The notes under the pieces were generated by a model. The model was not told where the DNA came from. It saw only the letters and a program-made list of their open reading frames with translations, and made no database searches. Both the position numbers and the translations under genes were made by a program. A DNA stretch of 15,765 nt, taken from CAYUBI01 sp964443005 (GTDB taxonomy: Bacteria; Margulisbacteria; Riflemargulisbacteria; GWF2-35-9; CAYUBI01). The stretch covers positions 1 to 15,765 of the forward strand of contig CAYUBI010000054.1 in assembly GCA_964443005.1 (NCBI GenBank), in the 5' to 3' direction. Positions 1-6,665 of the stretch are shown in pieces; positions within the stretch are counted from its first letter, which is position 1, and each line of letters begins with the position of its first letter.

Positions 1-206
1 AGCCCCTTGAAAAGTTCCTTTTTACCTTTGAAAATTGCGTCTAAAGTAGAGAGTAATAGCGATTTGCCAAATCGTCGTGGACGAGATAGAAAATAGACAC
101 TCCCAGATTGAATCAACTGATAAATTAGCTTTGTTTTATCAATATATAGACAATCATCGTTAATTAATTTCTCAAATGTTTGAATACCAATGGGTAATTT
201 TTTCAT
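1..206 (-). CDS. AAA-ATPase-like protein (PF09820 type), N-terminal part, cut by window edge
   Basis: Only the first 68 codons are present; the gene runs off the left edge. The protein opens MKKLPIGIQTFEKLI, followed by DDCLYIDKT at residues 17-25 and SRPRRFGKS at 41-49. The order 'G(I/V)xxFexlixxxxxYvDKT ... F(L)(S/T)RPRRFGKS' is characteristic of the PF09820 AAA-ATPase-like family. RRFGKS is its short Walker A, with K48 as the nucleotide-binding lysine. Full-length family members usually carry a C-terminal PD-(D/E)XK nuclease-like domain (PF08011), which cannot be checked here. Their physiological role is not established, and they often occur in many copies per genome. A good ribosome site, AAGGA at 216-220, lies 9 bases before the ATG. 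The gene follows the barrel gene on the same strand, separated by about 190 bases that hold a palindromic element. Confidence 0.85.
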   Translation of the reverse strand, partial: MKKLPIGIQTFEKLINDDCLYIDKTKLIYQLIQSGSVYFLSRPRRFGKSLLLSTLDAIFKGKKELFKG

Positions 207-258
207 TTAATTCCATCCTTGACTATATTCTAGTGGAAACCAGAAAAAATAACAACGA

Positions 259-264
259 ATTATA
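259..264 (-). promoter_or_regulatory. possible -10 box for the AAA-ATPase-like gene
   Basis: The minus strand reads TATAAT here, a perfect -10 match, about 50 bases before the start codon. No convincing -35 hexamer lies 16-18 bases upstream, because that stretch is the end of the GC-richer palindromic element. The assignment rests on the hexamer alone, in AT-rich DNA where such matches arise by chance. Confidence 0.25.
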
Positions 265-280
265 CTATAATCCTACGTTT

Positions 281-374
281 ACCTCACCCTGCAGAATAAA
301 CTGTAACATGGCCAATCAACCCTCTAGGCCTGCCCCCTCTCCAGTTAAGGGGAAAGAAGGCCGGGAGGTGAGGT
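281..374. repeat. GC-richer nested palindromic element, possible dispersed intergenic repeat
   Basis: Outer arms ACCTCACC (281-288) and GGTGAGGT (367-374) are perfect inverted copies. Inside them lies an imperfect inverted repeat: 321-342, beginning CCTCTAGGCCT, against 349-368, ending AAGGCCGGGAGG, around the short loop AGTTAA at 343-348. The segment is clearly richer in G and C than its flanks. It sits just past the 3' end of the barrel gene (stop at 397) and before the next gene on the same strand. Its shape resembles short palindromic intergenic repeats (REP or MITE-like). Transcribed from the minus strand, it could also fold and protect or end the upstream message, though no T-run follows the stem. 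One copy only is seen, so dispersal is inference. Confidence 0.5.
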
Positions 375-396
375 ACCGCATCAAAATCTCGCCTTT

Positions 397-1488
397 TTAT
401 TGCCGATTTTTCAAGGCTTCTAGCCTCGCTTTCTTTTTCGCCAAAACTGCTTGTTTTTCTTCCTCTGTAGGCAGTGGTGCAGCAATCGTATCTTGCATCA
501 ATACATCATCGCCATTACGTTTAGGCAGCACCATTACGTCTTTTCGCATAATATAGCCATCTGAATAATTTAAACCATTTGGCGAATCCGAATAATGCGT
601 TCGCAAGTAAATCAGCTGATCATCTAAGGCAATGTTATCTGCACGGACTTTTTGCCACTCAGCTCTCAGCGCAACAACGCTCACTGCCTCTTGTGTCAGC
701 AAATTATCTAGTTTTGCGATCTTTTTCTCCTGATATGTTACTTTACGTAAGGCACGACTGAACGCTGGACTAGCCTCATCATATTCAGTTGCATTATAAA
801 ACGCATCAACCTCTTGCTCCAATTGACTACGATTACGTTTTACGTCTTCAATATGAGTCGTCAACTCTTGAATTTTTAATAATAATTCCTCTTCAATATT
901 CGAGTACCGATAAGCACGAGGCTTGTCCTGAAAAGGAACAGTTGCACCTATACCCACTATCATTTGCCACGCATCAAAATTAGTGGCATTATTAAAAAAA
1001 ATCGGCGAAACCAACGTTTGAGAATATTCTGCAGTTACATAAAAATTAGAAATATTAAGCTTTACACCAATAGCGCCGTGACCTCCGAATTTTGTCCCAT
1101 ACTCAATCACAACATGCGTTGCATCATCAATAGAATATAAATATGCACCAACACCTAGCCCAATATATGGCTCAATTAATGAACCAACCCGTGTAAAATG
1201 AAAAAAAATCGATCCAGTTAAGGGTGTAACATGAATATTAATAGGCAGAGAAGCATCTGCTGGATTGTGGCTAACATCTGAATAATGACCTAATCCAGTA
1301 CGGAACTCCCAACCCGTACGACTATCTACTACTCCCAAGATCCACTGCCACAACTCACTTTTGCCCCATGTTTGCTGAGTTATAGCATCATTGTTCGGCG
1401 ACATACTTCCTTTAAGAAAGCCAATATTCAGCATAGGTGCTGCAACAGCCAATTCAATACATAACAATAAAAATAATATTTTTTGCAT
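397..1488 (-). CDS. outer-membrane beta-barrel protein with C-terminal coiled coil, function unknown
   Basis: This is a 363-residue exported protein. Residues 1-16 form a signal peptide (MQKILFLLLCIELAVA) with an AVA-A cleavage site. Cys10 is not a lipobox, because Leu precedes it. Residues about 20-187 look like a small barrel: alternating strands rich in Gly and aromatics, such as EPYIGLGVGAYLY, closing with IVGIGATVPF at about 177-186, a typical last strand ending in Phe. Residues about 198-300 are strongly heptad-like (IEEELLLKIQELTTHIEDV), consistent with a coiled coil. The last 20 residues are Lys/Arg/Glu/Ala-rich. The frame also opens six bases upstream with TTG at 1494, but ATG at 1488 gives the better signal peptide. 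No Shine-Dalgarno precedes either. I recognise no named family; an adhesin or envelope structural protein would be guesses. Confidence 0.75.
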   Translation of the reverse strand: MQKILFLLLCIELAVAAPMLNIGFLKGSMSPNNDAITQQTWGKSELWQWILGVVDSRTGWEFRTGLGHYSDVSHNPADASLPINIHVTPLTGSIFFHFTRVGSLIEPYIGLGVGAYLYSIDDATHVVIEYGTKFGGHGAIGVKLNISNFYVTAEYSQTLVSPIFFNNATNFDAWQMIVGIGATVPFQDKPRAYRYSNIEEELLLKIQELTTHIEDVKRNRSQLEQEVDAFYNATEYDEASPAFSRALRKVTYQEKKIAKLDNLLTQEAVSVVALRAEWQKVRADNIALDDQLIYLRTHYSDSPNGLNYSDGYIMRKDVMVLPKRNGDDVLMQDTIAAPLPTEEEKQAVLAKKKARLEALKNRQ

Positions 1489-1497
1489 AATCAATTC

Positions 1498-1525
1498 ATT
1501 TTATCAGACAATGCCAGCTTTACAA
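1498..1525 (-). promoter_or_regulatory. candidate promoter giving a nearly leaderless barrel-gene transcript
   Basis: On the minus strand, TTGTAA (1520-1525) is separated by 16 bases from TAAAAT (1498-1503). The latter is preceded by TG one base away, forming an extended -10. A start 7 bases downstream would fall near 1491, only two or three bases before the ATG at 1488. That fits the absence of any Shine-Dalgarno there. The match is by eye in AT-rich DNA. Confidence 0.3.
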
Positions 1526-1617
1526 AATAAAAATAATATAAAAACAGTTACAATTTTATTTTTTCCTGAAATTATTGTTAACAATATACGATATATTCGA
1601 TAAAGGCCTTCAATAAA

Positions 1618-4176
1618 ATGTACAAAAAAATAATTTCTGATCATAATAACAAAGAAACTCCACTAATTAGCCGACGAATCTCTTCGAAACAAGATTCGAA
1701 ACTAACATTTATGATCCAATTACTCGTTGAAAAATATTCTTTAAAATATTTACATGCTAAACAATTGGCAATCAAATTAATTGGTTGGCTAAACAAACTC
1801 TCTCCAGCACAATCTGCAAATGTTAAAGCCATATTGCTAGACAGCCTTGTTTCGCCCCAAGAACGCGAAAACATGCTGAACCAAGATTTATCAAATAAAG
1901 TGATGCTAGCTCTAAAAACCATCCAAAATGAAGCAAAAAAACTAAGCCATGGAACAAGCACAAAACTTGAATTATTCAGCGTAATTATGGAGCAAATTGC
2001 AAGCCTTGGCACTAAAATGCAAGTTATTGGCTGGTACAAACTGGTTGCAGGTCAACATGCAGGCTTAACACCGGAAATCAAACGCCATTACGAACAAATC
2101 ATGACAAAATATGGTGAACTAAAAAATATTTTCTCTCCAGAAGACGAAAAAATATTTTTTGAATTATTAGGCAAAGAAGAGTTCACTAACCTATTAATAC
2201 ATTACGGAAGTTTGTTAAAAAAATACTCAATTGATGAAAATATTGCAGAAACTGTTATTCATGAGATTAAATCAAAAATAAACGAGCTCCAAACAACCCT
2301 TGGCGCAATGGAAGAAAAAAGTAATTGCTTAGTCATTGTTGAATACAAAGCAGGGGCAAACGTAGAACCGTTTATGATTAACTCGTGGCAACAAATCATT
2401 GCAACAAATCTAGCAAAAGATGGTTTTGAACCCTCCAACAAAAAAAGCGTACTCAACGCAACCGCAGCTTTGGGTGAAGCCATTTGGGTTCGTGGTGTCA
2501 AAACAACAAATTACATCACTATGCAATCAGAAAAAGCGAAAAAATTAAAAATTGTTGGAATAAAAAGTTATGTTATTATTCCTATCAAAGCTTCCGAAAA
2601 CCCCATCATATTAAACGAAGAACAAGATGCAGCCGATGTTATCAATCGTTTCGAAGGCTGGCTAAAAAACTCACAACGCACCTACTCAACCGATATTCAT
2701 GGCGCAGTACATCTGCTCATTCACAAATCAGAAGAAAAATATCCAGAAAATATTCGTCGCAAAATTGAAGCTGCAACTTATTTAATTAGTGCAGCTGCAC
2801 AGATTTTTGCAGGTGCTGAACATACAGCATCATTGATCACAATGGAAAACAAATTAGTACAGTTTACCCAACGTTTAATTGGAGAAAAAGCAGCAAAAAC
2901 CATGCATGCGCAAATAGTTGCAGGCAATGATACGTTTATCAAAGGCCAAGCAGAATCTCACTCTGTTATGTTTTTTGATATCAAAGGCTATACGGCTATC
3001 ACTGAAGCATTTCAACAAGCCGGACTAGATAATCGACTGCTCGAACTTCTTAATATTTTTCATACTGTAGCTGGAGTTATTATCACCCAAAATAATGGAC
3101 AAATCAACAAATTTATAGCAGATGCAGTTTTAGGTATATTTCCTGGAGACAAACCAGATGCAGTTATTGCAGCCATTACATTACACAATGATCTTGAAAA
3201 ATTAAACACCTATATTGCTGAAGAATTTGCTCATGAAATCAAAATAATCCAACAAACAAATCCAAATTTCGATCTAACGCTTCAGTTACGGACAGGCATT
3301 AATACTGGCGAAATATCAGTAGGCACAGTAGGTGCATCTACCAGCAACTTCAACATGAAGAAAATAATACCCAGCAACAATGACGTTGTTTTTGAACGAT
3401 ATGAACCAGGCTACATTGGTACTATTGTAAATAATGCTAGCCGCCTAGAAAGCTTAGGATCCTATTTTGGATATTATGGCATTATTATTAGCGAATCAAC
3501 AAAACAAACCCTAGGCAACGAATTTGTATTACGAAAACTGTATCCTGTAAAGCCAATTGGTGCAGAAGAAACAATCCCCATTTATGCAGTTTTGGGACAC
3601 AACGATGCTTTATCAAAACAACACCTCAAAATTGCAAAATTACATAACATTGCAATTGACAACCTCATAAAGGAAAACTTTTCTGAAGCAAAAAAATATT
3701 TTTCTTACATAAAACAGCTACAACCGAAGGATGCCTTTGCAACGCATTATATTAACAAAATTGATTATATTAATACTGTTGCATCTACTAATAATTTCTT
3801 TGTACTATGTTTAAATAAATCTCATTACTGGGATGCGCTCAATGCGTTAACTAGCCAACTTGAACAAGATAACGAAAAACTCAATCATTTTGCACGCGCT
3901 ACTCTAAAATTTGTAAAAATAAACACACAGAATACATCGATAGAAATGATTTCATTTTTAGATCGAGAAAAATTTGATATGCTAAAGGAACAAATACCTC
4001 AAATCATCAGTGCCTTTAACAACAATGATCATCAAAAACTAATTAACAGCCTTAACAAATTCGAACAAGATCCTGCAGCAACGGATTTAGTCGCATATAT
4101 AAAAAATACTTTTAATCAAAAACTAGATCTTTTTCGTGGCGACATTTCACGATACCTTTACCCCTCTAAAAAATAA
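1618..4176 (+). CDS. class III nucleotide cyclase with GAF-like sensor region and TPR-like C-terminus
   Basis: This is an 852-residue soluble protein with no signal peptide or membrane segment. Residues 30-225 are mainly helical. Residues about 235-400 resemble a GAF-type sensor, followed by a linking helix at 400-430. Residues 447-660 form a class III adenylate/guanylate cyclase domain: metal ligands Asp454 (FFDIKGYT) and Asp502 (KFIADAV), base-contacting Lys498, and transition-state pair Asn605/Arg609 (IVNNASRLE). The second base-recognition position, seven residues before Asn605 and usually Asp or Thr, is Gly598. About 14 extra residues separate the GTVG turn from that helix. Residues 665-720 look TPR-like (AKKYFSYIKQLQPKDAF). 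The likely reaction is ATP to cAMP, but substrate choice is uncertain. The ATG follows AAAGG at 1602-1606 with long spacing of 11. No convincing promoter was found upstream. Confidence 0.88.
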   Translation: MYKKIISDHNNKETPLISRRISSKQDSKLTFMIQLLVEKYSLKYLHAKQLAIKLIGWLNKLSPAQSANVKAILLDSLVSPQERENMLNQDLSNKVMLALKTIQNEAKKLSHGTSTKLELFSVIMEQIASLGTKMQVIGWYKLVAGQHAGLTPEIKRHYEQIMTKYGELKNIFSPEDEKIFFELLGKEEFTNLLIHYGSLLKKYSIDENIAETVIHEIKSKINELQTTLGAMEEKSNCLVIVEYKAGANVEPFMINSWQQIIATNLAKDGFEPSNKKSVLNATAALGEAIWVRGVKTTNYITMQSEKAKKLKIVGIKSYVIIPIKASENPIILNEEQDAADVINRFEGWLKNSQRTYSTDIHGAVHLLIHKSEEKYPENIRRKIEAATYLISAAAQIFAGAEHTASLITMENKLVQFTQRLIGEKAAKTMHAQIVAGNDTFIKGQAESHSVMFFDIKGYTAITEAFQQAGLDNRLLELLNIFHTVAGVIITQNNGQINKFIADAVLGIFPGDKPDAVIAAITLHNDLEKLNTYIAEEFAHEIKIIQQTNPNFDLTLQLRTGINTGEISVGTVGASTSNFNMKKIIPSNNDVVFERYEPGYIGTIVNNASRLESLGSYFGYYGIIISESTKQTLGNEFVLRKLYPVKPIGAEETIPIYAVLGHNDALSKQHLKIAKLHNIAIDNLIKENFSEAKKYFSYIKQLQPKDAFATHYINKIDYINTVASTNNFFVLCLNKSHYWDALNALTSQLEQDNEKLNHFARATLKFVKINTQNTSIEMISFLDREKFDMLKEQIPQIISAFNNNDHQKLINSLNKFEQDPAATDLVAYIKNTFNQKLDLFRGDISRYLYPSKK

Positions 4177-4207
4177 ATTCTTATAGCAAATTGTTTAACC
4201 TTGCTAA

Positions 4208-4235
4208 TTGATGAATTCATGAACTATATGATAAT
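4208..4235 (+). promoter_or_regulatory. candidate promoter for amrS-cmk with an overlapping 10-bp palindrome
   Basis: TTGATG (4208-4213) and GATAAT (4230-4235) are 16 bases apart and match the sigma-70 hexamers at 4/6 and 5/6. A start near 4242 would place the strong AAGAGGA ribosome site (4245-4251) in a short leader before the ATG at 4257. The perfect palindrome ATGAATTCAT (4211-4220) overlaps the -35 and spacer, a position where a repressor could act, though this may be chance. The short gap after the cyclase gene means read-through is also possible. Confidence 0.35.
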
Positions 4236-4256
4236 ATCTATTACTAAGAGGATACT

Positions 4257-5276
4257 ATGAAAGAAGCCGCGTATTATCATCAATTAGACAATAAAATTGT
4301 ACAGTGCGATCTGTGTCCAAATTTCTGTGTCATTAAACCTGATCACAATGGCAAATGTCTCGTGCGTTCCAACATCAATGGAACATTATATAGTATGATT
4401 TATAATAAAGTCTCTTCTATGGCAGTAGATCCCATTCAAAAAAAGCCACTTTTTCATTATTATCCAGGATCAAAAATTTTCTCAATTGGATCCTTGGGAT
4501 GTAATTTACGGTGTAAGCACTGCCAAAATTATCATATTTCCCAAATCGACCGTAAAAGTGCGCAAAAAACAGCAGACACACTCACCTTTGACAATGCATT
4601 AACAATGGCAAAAGAACACGGCTGCTCAATCCTAGCACTAACATATAATGAACCCATGATTTGGTTTGAATATGCAATCGAAGGCTTAAAAAAGGCAAAA
4701 AACGAAGGGTTCAAGGTCGTATATGTCACAAATGGATATGTTAATCAAAAACCATTTGAGGAACTTGCTCCTTATATTGATGCCATGAGCATTGATTTAA
4801 AGGGGTTTTCAGACAAAAGCTATGTCGCATTAACAGGGATTAACGGATTTAAACCTGTTACCTCCTTAATTAAGTGGATCAAAGACAATTCACTCATTCA
4901 TTTAGAACTTGTTAGTAATTTAGTCACTAGTATTAATGATGACATGGATGAACTTAAACTAATGGCAAACTGGATTTATTCAGAACTAGGTGATCGTACG
5001 CCTTGGCATATTACCTCATTTCGACCCAAATTAGATTTGGTTCATCTTCCGCCTACTCCATTAAAAACCATTGACGCTGCAGTTAAAATCGGAAAAGAAG
5101 CTGGCCTAAAATATGTTTACACTGGCAACCTCATTTACAATGAACATGAAAACACCTATTGTCCTACTTGCAACGAAATCGTAGTTCATCGTGTAGATTT
5201 CGATGTTGTTGCCAAAAACTATACAAATGGAAAATGCAATCACTGCAAAGCTCCCATTGACATCATTGATGGTTGA
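4257..5276 (+). CDS. amrS: AmmeMemoRadiSam system radical SAM enzyme AmrS
   Basis: This 339-residue protein has the architecture of AmrS. An N-terminal Cys cluster (C17, C20, C24, C34, from CDLCPNFC and GKC) comes first, then the [4Fe-4S]/SAM motif C82-x3-C86-x2-C89 in GCNLRCKHCQN. The TIM-barrel part includes LTYNEPMIWFEY at about 128-139, followed by YTGNLIYN near 288-295. Beyond that lies a zinc-ribbon-like extension with C302/C305 and C327/C330. The family is a pyruvate formate-lyase-activase relative normally found beside Memo and AMMECR1 proteins; its substrate is unknown. Neither partner is in this window. The start is fixed by AAGAGGA at 4245-4251. The stop overlaps the cmk start by eight bases, so the two are translationally coupled. 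Confidence 0.9.
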   Translation: MKEAAYYHQLDNKIVQCDLCPNFCVIKPDHNGKCLVRSNINGTLYSMIYNKVSSMAVDPIQKKPLFHYYPGSKIFSIGSLGCNLRCKHCQNYHISQIDRKSAQKTADTLTFDNALTMAKEHGCSILALTYNEPMIWFEYAIEGLKKAKNEGFKVVYVTNGYVNQKPFEELAPYIDAMSIDLKGFSDKSYVALTGINGFKPVTSLIKWIKDNSLIHLELVSNLVTSINDDMDELKLMANWIYSELGDRTPWHITSFRPKLDLVHLPPTPLKTIDAAVKIGKEAGLKYVYTGNLIYNEHENTYCPTCNEIVVHRVDFDVVAKNYTNGKCNHCKAPIDIIDG

Positions 5277-5946
5277 AAACTTCGCAATAGCCATTGACGG
5301 ACCTGCAGGTTCAGGCAAAAGCACGGTAGCCAAGCACCTTGCCAATCTTCTTCAAATCAATTACATTAACACAGGAGCAATGTATCGAGGCATTACATTG
5401 CTTGCAATCGAACAACACATAAAGCCTGATAACTTATCAGGAATACAAACCTTACTTAGTAAACTAAAGTTTCAATTTCACGATGGATTAGTATGGATCA
5501 ATGGTCGTGATCGCAATAATGACGTGTTTGCTCAATCTGTTAGTGAACAAGTTTCCTATTATTCACGCATTCAACAAGTACGCGAATCCATGGTCACATT
5601 TCAGCGCCAAATCGCACAACACCAAGATGTTGTAATGGAAGGCCGTGACATTGGCAGCCATGTTCTGCCAAACTGTCGTTTCAAATTCTTTTTAGATGCT
5701 TCAGTTGATGTACGTGCCAAGCGACGTTATGCAGAACTTATAAGTTGTGACGAAAAAGCAGACTTACAACAAATAAAACAAAACATTATCACGCGTGACG
5801 CACTAGATTCCACGCGAGATTTTTCTCCGCTTGTTTGCGCATTCGATGCAACCATCATTGATACCAGCAACTTATCCATTGATCAAGTTGTGCAACGAAT
5901 TTTTACAATTGTTGCGAAGAAAAAGAAAGCACCGTCACATGGATAA
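5269..5946 (+). CDS. cmk: cytidylate kinase
   Basis: It phosphorylates CMP and dCMP to the diphosphates using ATP, in the cytosol. The 225-residue product has Walker A GPAGSGKST at residues 11-19, NTGAMYRGI in the substrate region, EGRDIGS at 124-130, the lid-type stretch RAKRRYAEL near 149-157, and RDALDSTRD at 176-184, all hallmarks of bacterial Cmk. The frame is open further upstream, to 5203, but the family begins right before the first strand (IAIDGPAG). ATG at 5269, inside the end of amrS as ATGGTTGA, is therefore the natural start. No Shine-Dalgarno is visible, which fits coupling to amrS translation. The rpsA gene that often follows cmk is absent; instead a convergent gene ends 7 bases away. 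Confidence 0.93.
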   Translation: MVENFAIAIDGPAGSGKSTVAKHLANLLQINYINTGAMYRGITLLAIEQHIKPDNLSGIQTLLSKLKFQFHDGLVWINGRDRNNDVFAQSVSEQVSYYSRIQQVRESMVTFQRQIAQHQDVVMEGRDIGSHVLPNCRFKFFLDASVDVRAKRRYAELISCDEKADLQQIKQNIITRDALDSTRDFSPLVCAFDATIIDTSNLSIDQVVQRIFTIVAKKKKAPSHG

Positions 5947-5953
5947 ATTGCAG

Positions 5954-6385
5954 TTATAACCCATACTTTTCGCGCTTGGCAGGGGTTAAGTCTTTATATT
6001 GCTGATCTTCATATATCCATACTGCCCGATCTTTTTCACGTATATCAATATGAATATAATCCCCCTCAGGATAATATCCTATTCCATGAATTTCAGAATA
6101 GGTTTCCATAATTCGAAATAATTCAGCACTATTACCTTGTTTTAGCTTAATATCAACAGCTTTTCCCATTGCATGATAACTTTTTTTATAACTATCCTGT
6201 TTGTCAATCATTTGCTTGCATCGATAAGCAGAAATAATTTCAATATTACCTTTGTACTTTTCATAAATAGATTCTAAAATTCCAACGATCCCTAACGAAA
6301 TCTTGAATTCGTCATAACATTTTCCACATCGACAAGCAAAATCAGCACGATGATAATGATCGGATATTTTGCGATTAGGATTCAC
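5954..6385 (-). CDS. M15-family (PF08291-like) zinc peptidase, cytosolic form
   Basis: This 143-residue protein resembles the M15 D-Ala-D-Ala carboxypeptidase-like family. The zinc ligands would be His71 and Asp78 in SYHAMGKAVDIKL and His112 in YIHIDIRE, with Asp109 or Asp114 near the active site. AYRC at 53-56 corresponds to the family's S-x-YR segment. The N-terminal CRCGKC at 18-23 is a small Cys cluster, often seen as FxCxCGC in these proteins. No signal peptide is present, although many relatives act on cell-wall peptides outside the membrane, so cytosolic action or a phage-derived origin are both conceivable. The start is GTG at 6383-6385, inside the end of the ArsR gene (11-base overlap), and no in-frame ATG lies upstream. 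It is the last gene of the minus-strand run and converges on cmk. Confidence 0.8.
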   Translation of the reverse strand: MNPNRKISDHYHRADFACRCGKCYDEFKISLGIVGILESIYEKYKGNIEIISAYRCKQMIDKQDSYKKSYHAMGKAVDIKLKQGNSAELFRIMETYSEIHGIGYYPEGDYIHIDIREKDRAVWIYEDQQYKDLTPAKREKYGL

Positions 6386-6665
6386 TAGGGATCCCCATAT
6401 CTTTCATAAATAAGGGATAAAATCGATTACAAAAATGCGTGTCAACAAAATAAAAAATATGACGACCTCGTTTTTCTGCACGAAGTATGCCTGCACTTTT
6501 AAGAACATTTAAATGATGCGAAGTTGTTGATTGCTCCATATAAAACAACTTCTCCATATCACCTGCACAAATCGATTTTTCAAGTAACACACGAATCATT
6601 TGCAAGCGCTCCTCATTTGCTAACGCACGAAACACTTTAACATGGCTTATATAATCAGGGCTCAT
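6375..6665 (-). CDS. ArsR-type winged helix-turn-helix regulator
   Basis: This 96-residue DNA-binding protein has the ArsR/SmtB layout: FRALANEERLQMIRVLLEK at residues 12-30, the recognition region MEQSTTSHHLNVLKSAGIL at 43-61, and the beta wing RAEKRGRHIFYF at 62-73. The metal-binding ELCVCDL-type motif is missing: only Cys33 (SICAGDM) lies in that place, with Cys79 far off. Sensing of arsenic or zinc by the usual site is therefore unlikely, and the effector is unknown. Its ATG directly follows the serS stop (TAAATG). Its ribosome site, AAGGAG, is built from the last codons of serS, so its level should follow serS translation. It may regulate its own run or the coupled peptidase; no operator is identifiable. 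Confidence 0.9.
   Translation of the reverse strand: MSPDYISHVKVFRALANEERLQMIRVLLEKSICAGDMEKLFYMEQSTTSHHLNVLKSAGILRAEKRGRHIFYFVDTHFCNRFYPLFMKDMGIPSES

Noticed and set aside
176..556. Plus-strand open frame across the palindromic element
   Set aside because: It overlaps the two minus-strand genes and the repeat antisense, and its composition reflects those rather than a protein.
1459..1461. Cys10 of the barrel protein as a lipoprotein lipidation site
   Set aside because: The residue before Cys is Leu; a lipobox needs Gly, Ala or Ser there, while a normal AVA-A cleavage site follows.
1397..1603. Plus-strand open frame overlapping the start of the barrel gene
   Set aside because: It is antisense to the well-supported signal peptide and barrel, and its product has no recognisable feature or ribosome site.
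1569..1604. TTGTTA/GATAAA as the cyclase promoter
   Set aside because: The -10 would overlap the only ribosome-site candidate (AAAGG, 1602-1606), so the message would lack it.
4184..4206. TAGCAA/TTGCTA inverted repeat after the cyclase gene, as a terminator
   Set aside because: The stem has only six AT-rich pairs with an 11-base loop and no T-run follows.
5203..5268. N-terminal extension of cytidylate kinase by 22 residues
   Set aside because: It is fully inside amrS in another frame, and the family starts directly before the first strand and Walker A.
5947..5953. Bidirectional terminator between the convergent cmk and peptidase genes
   Set aside because: The gap is 7 bases and no stem with a T-run is visible in the adjoining coding ends.
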